Shown here in pieces: positions 6,449-12,990 of a DNA stretch of 24,689 bases. A model generated the notes under the pieces. The model searched no databases. It saw nothing but the letters and a program-made list of their open reading frames with translations, and was not told where the DNA came from. Location: positions 1 through 24,689 of the forward strand of contig CAWKZT010000010.1 in NCBI GenBank assembly GCA_963854565.1, written 5' to 3'. This stretch comes from CAWKZT01 sp963854565 (GTDB taxonomy: Bacteria; Actinomycetota; Acidimicrobiia; Acidimicrobiales; JAHEJN01). How positions within the stretch are numbered: position 1 is the stretch's first letter; every line of letters starts with the position of its first letter. A program made the translations under genes and the position numbers.

Positions 6449-6553
6449 ATGACCGCCAGTTTTCAGGTTGTCCACACGTGTGGATTTTACTGTGGATACG
6501 CGCGCTGTTCCAAGTTCGGCGATTTGCTACTGAAATTGCGGCGTGATGCCTGA
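6449..6553 (+). CDS. 34-codon upstream ORF overlapping the dnaA start (possible leader peptide)
   Basis: ATG at 6449 follows AGGAG (6440-6444), the best ribosome binding site in this region. The frame encodes MTASFQVVHTCGFYCGYARC and continues to a TGA at 6551-6553, which lies just past the dnaA ATG (6546). dnaA itself has no visible ribosome binding site, so reading this ORF could deliver ribosomes to dnaA by coupling. The peptide matches no family I know, and its sequence is partly dictated by three DnaA boxes inside it. It may instead be an untranslated leader. Confidence 0.4.
   Translation: MTASFQVVHTCGFYCGYARCSKFGDLLLKLRRDA
6468..6500. promoter_or_regulatory. Three DnaA boxes in the dnaA leader
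   Basis: TTGTCCACA (6468-6476, plus) is a perfect actinobacterial-type DnaA box. AAATCCACA (6479-6487) and GTATCCACA (6492-6500), both read on the minus strand, are near matches. They sit 45-80 bp upstream of the dnaA ATG, a common place for DnaA to repress its own gene. Confidence 0.8.
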
Positions 6554-7937
6554 TATTCATGACATTTGGTTGGGTTGCGCTGATTTTGTAAAAAGTGAGG
6601 TCAGTGACGGTGTTTGGCAGTCAACTTTTAGCAATGCCCAGCCTGTAGCCATCATCGACGGCACATTGGTTATTTCTGTTCCTAGCGTCTTTGCCAAGGA
6701 GCGCATCGAGGGCCGCTATGTGAACCTGATTCAAGAAGGGCTGCAACAAGATGGGCTCCAGGATCCTGACGAAATTATCACAAATGTGGTTATTGACGTA
6801 CAACTAGCCAGTGTTGCGGACGCGGCGCATGAAGACCTCGCGCTGGTTCAACCAAACACAGAAACCCCCGTAAAACCCGAACCAGCCAACTCGGTCGAAA
6901 TTGGTCCGGGTTCGCTGAACCCCAAGTACACATTCGAAACCTTTGTGACTGGCCAATCCAATCGCTTTGCGCAAGCTGCTTCACTCGCGGTGGCGGAAAC
7001 CCCCGCCAAGTCATATAACCCATTATTCATATACGGTGACGCTGGACTCGGAAAAACGCACCTACTGCAAGCTATTGGCCACTACGTTCACGAGAACTAC
7101 CCCAACTACAAAGTGCAATACGTTTCAACCGAAACGTTCATGAACGAATTCGTCGATGCCATCCGTACCAATAATCGCACTGAATTTAAGCGCAAATACC
7201 GTGACATAGACGTCTTGCTTGTCGACGACATTCAATTCATGGAAGGCAAAGAAGGCCTCCAAGAAGAGTTTTTCCATACGTTTAACACTTTGCATCAAGC
7301 GAACCGCCAAGTCGTATTGTCCTCAGACCGTCCCCCTGACGCTATATCTACCCTCGAGGACCGCCTGCGTAGCCGATTCAAAATGGGGCTTATAACTGAC
7401 ATTCAACCACCCGACCTCGAGACCCGGTTGGCGATTCTCCGCAAAAAGGCTGACAACACTGGGGTTGTTGTTCCTGCCTCGGTTCTTGAATTCATTGCTA
7501 CGCATCTCACCGCAAATATTCGAGAACTCGAAGGGGCCCTTATTCGTGTGTGTGCTTACGCCAGTCTCACCAATAAGCCACTGAATGCTGAGTTAGCCCA
7601 AGACGTCCTGCGCGACATCGTCAATGCCAACGAACCAATCGAAATAACCGTCGACCTCATTCTCAATGCCACTTGCAAAAAGTATCGGTTCGAGCTCGAG
7701 GAACTCATCGGTGGGCGTCGTCATCGTCCCCTCGTCACCGCCCGCCAAGTGGCGATGTACGTCACTCGCGAACTCACCGACCTTAGCTATCCAGCGATTG
7801 CCAGATCATTCGGTGGTCGAGATCACACCACTGTTATCCATGCTGTAGACAAGATCGGCAAGCAGATGGCTGAACGCCGTCAGATCTTTGATCAAGTCAA
7901 CGAACTCATCACCGCCCTTAAGAATGGCGACGTTTAA
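6546..7937 (+). CDS. dnaA: Chromosomal replication initiator DnaA
   Basis: DnaA is the AAA+ ATPase that binds DnaA boxes, opens oriC and loads the helicase. The 463-aa protein has domain I (residues 1-90, IWLGCADFVKSEVSDGVWQSTF), a short linker domain II (about 90-120), domain III with NPKYTFETFVTGQSNRFA, Walker A GDAGLGKTH (about 164-172), Walker B VLLVDDIQF (about 223-231), sensor SSDRPPDAI and the arginine-finger region LEDRLRSRF, and domain IV with the DNA-binding signature FGGRDHTTVIHAVDKI. The GTG at 6543 is one codon earlier; ATG 6546 is preferred. No ribosome binding site is visible, and a 34-codon ORF overlaps the start. Domain II is short compared with Streptomyces DnaA. Confidence 0.97.
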   Translation: MPDIHDIWLGCADFVKSEVSDGVWQSTFSNAQPVAIIDGTLVISVPSVFAKERIEGRYVNLIQEGLQQDGLQDPDEIITNVVIDVQLASVADAAHEDLALVQPNTETPVKPEPANSVEIGPGSLNPKYTFETFVTGQSNRFAQAASLAVAETPAKSYNPLFIYGDAGLGKTHLLQAIGHYVHENYPNYKVQYVSTETFMNEFVDAIRTNNRTEFKRKYRDIDVLLVDDIQFMEGKEGLQEEFFHTFNTLHQANRQVVLSSDRPPDAISTLEDRLRSRFKMGLITDIQPPDLETRLAILRKKADNTGVVVPASVLEFIATHLTANIRELEGALIRVCAYASLTNKPLNAELAQDVLRDIVNANEPIEITVDLILNATCKKYRFELEELIGGRRHRPLVTARQVAMYVTRELTDLSYPAIARSFGGRDHTTVIHAVDKIGKQMAERRQIFDQVNELITALKNGDV

Positions 7938-8198
7938 TGCCTAAATTCCGTGCAACCACAAGGACTGCGGCACTTGTCCCCAATTTTGTCCAAATCCCAT
8001 GTGGGGGAGAGCGCAAATCCTGTGTGCAAAGCCCACTACTCCACACCATCACACTATGGCCGTCACGGGCCTGTGAATATGGTGTACTGTCATCCACATG
8101 ACTGTATGCTCGCTGACCTGCGGGTTTTCCGTTTATCCACAGATCCACAGCCCTACTACTACCACTAGGGTTAATAAGAAAGTAGAGGTCTAGTAGCT
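7938..8198. other. oriC: Predicted chromosomal origin oriC (dnaA-dnaN intergenic)
   Basis: This 261-bp gap holds many DnaA-box-like sites: TTGTCCCCA (7974-7982), TTGTCCAAA (7986-7994), TACTCCACA (8037-8045), TCATCCACA (8090-8098), TTATCCACA (8133-8141, perfect) and AGATCCACA (8141-8149). The last two lead into a GC cluster and DnaA-trios (8153-8167). The dnaA-dnaN gap is the usual oriC location in actinobacteria and many Firmicutes. It must also contain the dnaN promoter and leader. Confidence 0.88.
8133..8167 (+). other. Basal unwinding element: tandem DnaA boxes, GC cluster and DnaA-trios
   Basis: TTATCCACA and AGATCCACA lie head to tail (8133-8149), followed by GCCC (8150-8153) and then CTA CTA CTA CCA CTA (8153-8167). 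The complement of these triplets reads 3'-GAT repeats, which is the DnaA-trio motif. In the Bacillus subtilis origin the same order guides DnaA onto single-stranded DNA and starts melting. This is therefore the probable strand-opening site, with AT-rich GGTTAATAAG just beyond. Confidence 0.85.
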
Positions 8199-9293
8199 GT
8201 GAAGTTTCGCTGCGAACGTGATGTCTTATCTGAAGCACTAGCAACCGCTGGTCGTGCCGTATCTAGCCGGGGCGGTTCTCTGCCTGTATTAGCCGGTCTT
8301 CGCCTCGAATTGCAAGGCGATGCATTGTCTATCACGGGAAGTGATCTCGATCTCACCATCAACGTGCAACTAGAAGTTGCTGGTGCAGACGACGGAGTCA
8401 TCGTTATTCCGTCCAAATTAGTTTCCGATGTTGTTCGATCACTCAGTTCTGGAGCTGTAGAGCTCGAAGTGAAAGACAGCGATGCCCACATTTCTGGTGG
8501 TCGCTCCGATTTCACACTGCGGACGATTCCTGCCGAGGAGTTTCCCAAAGTTACTCCTGTTGATGGTGACGGTGTCACACTTGAGGTTGGCGAATTTGCC
8601 TTGGCCCTCAAGCAGGTTGTTTCTGCTGCCAGTACCGATGATTCGCGACCAATTCTTACCGGTGTTTTGATGACAACCGAAGGCGCTGGCCTTCGACTCG
8701 TAGCTACCGATTCGTACCGCCTGTCAGTTCGTGACCTACCGGGAACATCAATTCTTGACGACGACCAAGAGGTTCTCGTTCCCTCGAGAGCACTGGGCGA
8801 ACTTTCCCGTGTTCTTGGTGACAAAGAAACCGTCACGATCACCTTGGGGGAGCGCGAAGCATCTTTCTCCAGCGGAAATGTGACGCTAACCACGCGTCTC
8901 ATCGAAGGTGTGTTTCCTAACTACCGCGGCCTAATTCCAAGTGACCACCCGAACAACCTAATTGTTAATCGAAGCGAACTCCTTGACGCTGTGCGCCGAG
9001 TACGGCTTCTGGCCCAAGAATCCACTCCGCTGCGGTTGGCTATGTCTGCCGACGGCGTTGAACTGATTGCGGTAACCCAAGATGTTGGTGAAGCGCACGA
9101 ATCAATCGAAGCAAATTATGAGGGAGAAGACCTTACGGTTGCCTTCAATCCCGAATACTTACTAAACGGCGTTGACGTGGCACCAGGTGAGGAAATTCGA
9201 CTCGAAACAGTTGATGCGCTCAAGCCCGCAGTGTTACGCGTTGTCGGAGATGAAGACTTTTTGTATCTCTTGATGCCCGTACGAGTTTCGTAA
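8199..9293 (+). CDS. dnaN: DNA polymerase III beta subunit (sliding clamp)
   Basis: DnaN forms the ring-shaped clamp that tethers DNA polymerase III and other repair proteins to DNA. The 364-aa length is standard, covering three repeated clamp domains (about 1-120, 121-245, 246-364). Recognisable blocks are FRCERDVLSEALATAGRAVSSRG at the start, ITGSDLDLTI, DSRPILTGVLMT in domain 2, LRLVATDSYRLSVRDLP, LIEGVFPNYRGLIP, and the C-terminal LYLLMPVRVS. The start is GTG at 8199, with AGAGG about ten bases upstream. It sits directly behind the predicted oriC. Confidence 0.97.
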   Translation: MKFRCERDVLSEALATAGRAVSSRGGSLPVLAGLRLELQGDALSITGSDLDLTINVQLEVAGADDGVIVIPSKLVSDVVRSLSSGAVELEVKDSDAHISGGRSDFTLRTIPAEEFPKVTPVDGDGVTLEVGEFALALKQVVSAASTDDSRPILTGVLMTTEGAGLRLVATDSYRLSVRDLPGTSILDDDQEVLVPSRALGELSRVLGDKETVTITLGEREASFSSGNVTLTTRLIEGVFPNYRGLIPSDHPNNLIVNRSELLDAVRRVRLLAQESTPLRLAMSADGVELIAVTQDVGEAHESIEANYEGEDLTVAFNPEYLLNGVDVAPGEEIRLETVDALKPAVLRVVGDEDFLYLLMPVRVS

Positions 9294-9326
9294 TACCTGT
9301 TGAAATTTCGATGAACGAGAGGTCTT

Positions 9327-10412
9327 ATGCAGGTTGAACGCCTGTGGTTGCGTAATTTTCGTAACTATGACGAATTGGAGTTAGAACTTTCGCCTGGACT
9401 CATTACGGTGACTGGCTCGAATGGGCTTGGGAAAACCAATCTGCTGGAAGCTATTGGCTACCTGGCGACCATGCAGTCTTTCCGAACTGCCCCAACAGAC
9501 GTCATGATTCAGACGACCCACGACCATGGGGTCGTTCGCGGGATCATCAAGCGTGAGGGGCGCGAGCTACTGATCGAGTGTGAACTTGCTAGGTCTGGGC
9601 GTGGGCGAGTCATGCTCAATCGACAAAAGTTGACCCGCCGGCGAGATCTTATTGGCACAGTTTTGGTTTCGGTATTTACCCCTGACGATCTCGATCTGAT
9701 TAAAGGATCACCTTCAGGGCGACGAAATGTTCTTGATGATCTTGTTGTGGCCCGGCAACGGTCGAATGACAAAATTCGAACAGATATGGACAAAGTGCTG
9801 CGGCAACGAAACGCACTTCTGAAGGGCCTTGGTGGTGGCAAGCGCATGGATGAGGCGGCCGGGTCGACTCTCGATGTTTGGGATGCCAAATTATCTGAGC
9901 TTGGTGATCGCTGGGCAGATCTTCGTAGTGAGACGGTGGCAGCGTTGCTTCCGGAATTGGTGCTTTCTCATGAGAGGTTGAGCGGTTCAAAGGAGGCTGT
10001 GACCTGCGAATATAGACCAATATGGCGCGATGGTGGCTTAGCCAAAACTTTAGCAGAAGCACGCTCCAATGACATCCGTCGGGGCGTAACTACAGTTGGT
10101 CCTCATCGAGATGACCTCCACATTGGCCTGGCGGGGATGCCGTCACGCACCCATGCCTCACAGGGTGAGCAACGCACGTTGGCACTTTCACTTCGGTTAG
10201 CAGCGCACCGTCATTTGGCTGAGCTTCATGAGAGCAGTCCAATCTTATTGCTCGATGATGTCTTCAGTGAACTAGACCCATCTCGTTGTGCCGCACTTGT
10301 CCAAGCATTGCCACCCGGTCAAGTGTTTGTTTCCACTGCCGGACCACTTCCTCCAGAAACGCAGTCCGATCAGCGGCTTGGTTTTGTCGATGGTTTGTTG
10401 TCCGCGCAATGA
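9327..10412 (+). CDS. recF: DNA replication and repair protein RecF
   Basis: RecF is an SMC-like ABC ATPase that helps RecO and RecR load RecA at gaps. The 361-aa protein has Walker A GSNGLGKTNLLEAIGYL (from residue 30), the family LRNFRNYDELELELSPG start, the ABC signature region ASQGEQRTLALSLRLA, and Walker B PILLLDDVFSELDPSR. The ATG at 9327 has AGAGG just upstream. It lies 33 bp after dnaN and 39 bp before dciA, so these three genes form one unit. Confidence 0.97.
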   Translation: MQVERLWLRNFRNYDELELELSPGLITVTGSNGLGKTNLLEAIGYLATMQSFRTAPTDVMIQTTHDHGVVRGIIKREGRELLIECELARSGRGRVMLNRQKLTRRRDLIGTVLVSVFTPDDLDLIKGSPSGRRNVLDDLVVARQRSNDKIRTDMDKVLRQRNALLKGLGGGKRMDEAAGSTLDVWDAKLSELGDRWADLRSETVAALLPELVLSHERLSGSKEAVTCEYRPIWRDGGLAKTLAEARSNDIRRGVTTVGPHRDDLHIGLAGMPSRTHASQGEQRTLALSLRLAAHRHLAELHESSPILLLDDVFSELDPSRCAALVQALPPGQVFVSTAGPLPPETQSDQRLGFVDGLLSAQ

Positions 10413-10451
10413 TCGCGGCAAACCTAACTACGTTATGACTAAGGTGATTTG

Positions 10452-10775
10452 ATGGCCTGGAAACCTCTTCCGACGGGTAGTGCTACCCAACTTCAACCTC
10501 TCGGAATCGCGCTGGACAAATTGGCTCGTTCTTTGGGGGTTCCTTCCGCGGATGCCATGACGCAAATCTTCAACGAGTGGCCTGATTTGGTGGGGGGCGA
10601 CGTGGCAACCAATACCCAACCCCGCTCACTCGATAACGGGGTGCTGACCATTGCGGTTCTTGATCCGGCATGGAGTACACAAATCAAACTGTTAGAAGCC
10701 GATTTACTGCACAAAATAGCGGACGTAATCGGTCCGGATGTTGTTCTAAAACTCCGGGCTCGGGTTGAGACGTAG
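10452..10775 (+). CDS. dciA: DciA-like protein (DUF721)
   Basis: DUF721 proteins include DciA, the ancestral loader or regulator of the replicative helicase DnaB in bacteria without DnaC or DnaI. The 107-aa protein has the conserved core: a start helix (LGIALDKLARSLGVPSADAMTQIFNEWPDLVG), then hydrophobic strands (GVLTIAVLDPAWSTQIKLLEADLLHKI) as in the KH-like DciA fold. The ATG at 10452 is preferred over the adjoining TTG because AAGGTG lies seven bases upstream. The position between recF and gyrB is the standard actinobacterial one. Assignment to helicase loading rests on family knowledge. Confidence 0.85.
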   Translation: MAWKPLPTGSATQLQPLGIALDKLARSLGVPSADAMTQIFNEWPDLVGGDVATNTQPRSLDNGVLTIAVLDPAWSTQIKLLEADLLHKIADVIGPDVVLKLRARVET

Positions 10776-10844
10776 ACCGATTTGTAGCTTTAGGACTAGC
10801 GTTTCGACGGACAAAAATAGGCAAAATGTTAATCTTTTGTCTCG

Positions 10845-10876
10845 GGCTTGAATCAGCGGTCCTTGTAAGCCTTTTT
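10845..10876 (+). terminator. Possible terminator after dciA
   Basis: GGCTT (10845-10849) can pair with AAGCC (10867-10871), directly followed by TTTTT (10872-10876). The 5-bp stem and 17-base loop are weak. GGGCTT can alternatively pair with AAGCCC at 10877-10882, so this could instead be a competing-hairpin leader. Confidence 0.3.
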
Positions 10877-10917
10877 AAGCCCCGAAAAAACTTGTCCCTA
10901 GGGGTACTCCGAGGGAA

Positions 10918-10943
10918 GGGTGTCACACCCCGGGTGGTACACT
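10918..10943 (+). promoter_or_regulatory. Candidate gyrB promoter (extended -10) with overlapping dyad
   Basis: TGGTACACT (10935-10943) fits an extended -10 (TGn followed by TAnnnT). Just upstream, GGGTG TCA CACCC (10918-10930) is a perfect 5-bp dyad that could be an operator. No clear -35 is seen, which is usual for extended -10 promoters. The leader before the gyrB ATG would be about 90 bases. Confidence 0.35.
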
Positions 10944-11037
10944 GGAGTCATCGTGAATCTGAGGCCAACTAGAAATCATCTGCTTTCTTACCGGTCCACC
11001 GAAATCGCCCGCCACACATCATTTGAAAGCGCCCACT

Positions 11038-12978
11038 ATGGCTGATTCTGACGCGTCCACCTCTACCGAACCCTCTTACGATGCCGACGATATTCAAGTC
11101 CTCGAAGGACTAGAAGCGGTGCGCAAACGTCCCGGGATGTACATCGGTTCCACCGGACCGTCGGGGCTCCATCACCTTGTTTACGAAGTGGTGGACAATG
11201 CGGTTGACGAAGCAATGGCGGGGTACTGCGACAAGATCGAGATCACCATTCTCGAAGATGGTGCCTGCCAGGTAACCGATAACGGTCGAGGCATTCCCGT
11301 AGGCAAGCATGCCAAATACGATCTGACGGCAGCCGAAGTTGTCCTTACGATCTTGCATGCCGGCGGTAAGTTCGGCGGATCCGGGTACAAGGTCTCAGGC
11401 GGACTCCATGGCGTGGGTGTATCCGTGGTGAATGCGCTGAGCACTAAGGTCGAAGTCGAGATTGACCGAGACGGCTCGCGGCATTTCATGTCGTTCCGAG
11501 ATGGCGGCAACCTGCACGACAACCTGGCAATTTCTGGTCCAGCATCTGGAACCGGAACTACCGTCCGTTTCTGGCCCGACCCAATCATCTTCAAAGAAGG
11601 CACCGAATTTCGCGCCGCCACCCTATTTGAGCGATTCCAGATGATGGCGTTTCTCAACAAGGGACTCGAACTCACCATCACCGACCTACGTCCAGATAAA
11701 GACCACAACGCTGTTAGCTACAGATACGACGGTGGCATTATCGACTACGTCCGCCACGTGAACGCTTCCAAAGAAGCACTGTTCTCCAAGGTCGGTTACA
11801 TCGAAGCCGGCGACGACGAAGGCGAATGCGAACTGGCCTTCCAGTGGAACACGGGCTACAACGCCGATGGCATCCATAGTTTCGCCAACGGCATCGCGAC
11901 AATCGAAGGCGGCATGCATGAACAAGGCTTCCGCACCGCCCTTACCCGTGTCATTAACAACTACGCCCGTGACAAAAACATTTTGAAAGAAAAGGAAGAC
12001 AACCTTCAAGGCGAAGACATCCGCGAAGGCTTAACGGCCATTATTTCGGTGCGCCTCCAAGATCCCCAGTTCGAAGGTCAAACCAAGGGCAAGCTTGGCA
12101 ACGTATCTATTCGGTCACTGGTCGAAAAGGCCACCAATGATCATCTGAGGGTGTGGCTCGAAGAGAACCCGTCCGAAGGCAAACGCATTGTTCAAAAAGC
12201 AGTGCAATCGGCCCGCGCTCGCATGGCAGCACGTTCCGCACGCGACGCAACACGACGCAAGTCCGCCCTCGATGGTGCTGGCTTGCCCGGAAAACTAGCC
12301 GACTGTGCGTCCAAGGAGCCCCGCGAATCAGAGATCTACATCGTGGAGGGAAACTCCGCTGGTGGGTCAGCTAAAGAAGCTCGCGATCCTCGCACTATGG
12401 CAATTTTGCCTATTAGGGGCAAGATTCTTAACGTCGAACGAGCCCGCATCGACAAGATGCTGCGTAATACCGAAGTCACCGCGCTTATCCAGGCCATTGG
12501 TGCTGGATTGGGCGAAGAATTCGACATCGACAAAGCGCGCTATCACAAGATCGTGATTCTCTGCGACGCCGATGTCGACGGCAGCCACATTCGGACCCTG
12601 TTGCTCACTTTCTTCTTCCGCCAGATGCGCGAAATCGTAGAGGCGGGCTTCATTTACATTGCGCAACCGCCGTTGTACTCCACCGAAATCAACAAGCAAA
12701 AGATATATCTAAAAGACGATGCCGCCAAGGCGGTGTTCGAGGCCGAGAACCCCAAGCACAACAACGATTACGGACGCTTGAAAGGCCTAGGCGAAATGGA
12801 TGCCGAAGAACTTTGGGATACCACCATGGATCCAGCTAAACGAACGCTTTTACAGGTCACAGTCGAACAAGCTGTGCTAGCCGACGAGGTCTTCGCCACA
12901 TTGATGGGCGAGGACGTCGAACGACGTAAGCATTTCATTCAAAACAACGCCGCCGACGTGCGGTTCCTGGACATTTAG
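11038..12978 (+). CDS. gyrB: DNA gyrase subunit B
   Basis: GyrB is the ATPase and Toprim subunit of DNA gyrase, which introduces negative supercoils. The 646-aa protein has the GHKL ATPase motifs (EVVDNAVDEAMAGYCD, TDNGRGIPV, GLHGVGVSVVNALS), the transducer domain, the Toprim block (EGNSAGGSAKEARDPRTMAILPIRGKILNVE; CDADVDGSHIRTLLLTFFFR) and the short actinobacterial-type C-terminus ending ERRKHFIQNNAADVRFLDI. The ATG at 11038 is chosen; an upstream TTG (11023) adds an unlikely MKAPT. The usual EGDSAGG motif reads EGNSAGG here (Asn439). It is followed by gyrA after 12 bp. Confidence 0.97.
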   Translation: MADSDASTSTEPSYDADDIQVLEGLEAVRKRPGMYIGSTGPSGLHHLVYEVVDNAVDEAMAGYCDKIEITILEDGACQVTDNGRGIPVGKHAKYDLTAAEVVLTILHAGGKFGGSGYKVSGGLHGVGVSVVNALSTKVEVEIDRDGSRHFMSFRDGGNLHDNLAISGPASGTGTTVRFWPDPIIFKEGTEFRAATLFERFQMMAFLNKGLELTITDLRPDKDHNAVSYRYDGGIIDYVRHVNASKEALFSKVGYIEAGDDEGECELAFQWNTGYNADGIHSFANGIATIEGGMHEQGFRTALTRVINNYARDKNILKEKEDNLQGEDIREGLTAIISVRLQDPQFEGQTKGKLGNVSIRSLVEKATNDHLRVWLEENPSEGKRIVQKAVQSARARMAARSARDATRRKSALDGAGLPGKLADCASKEPRESEIYIVEGNSAGGSAKEARDPRTMAILPIRGKILNVERARIDKMLRNTEVTALIQAIGAGLGEEFDIDKARYHKIVILCDADVDGSHIRTLLLTFFFRQMREIVEAGFIYIAQPPLYSTEINKQKIYLKDDAAKAVFEAENPKHNNDYGRLKGLGEMDAEELWDTTMDPAKRTLLQVTVEQAVLADEVFATLMGEDVERRKHFIQNNAADVRFLDI

Positions 12979-12990
12979 AAAGGATTGGTC

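Larger units (their letters stand above)
6066..6545. promoter_or_regulatory. Divergent rpmH-dnaA intergenic region
   Basis: These 480 bp must hold the leftward rpmH promoter and the rightward dnaA promoter. There is an AT-rich patch at about 6269-6310, an 18-bp near-palindrome (6193-6210), a GGCGCGCGCC palindrome (6242-6251), a TTGACA hexamer at 6341-6346 without a convincing -10 partner, and the dnaA leader with three DnaA boxes (6468-6500). It may contribute to origin function, but the unwinding element lies on the other side of dnaA. Confidence 0.6.

Noticed and set aside
8171..8902. 243-codon minus-strand ORF opposite dnaN
   Set aside because: Serine/threonine/arginine-rich shadow of dnaN, which is unambiguous on the plus strand.
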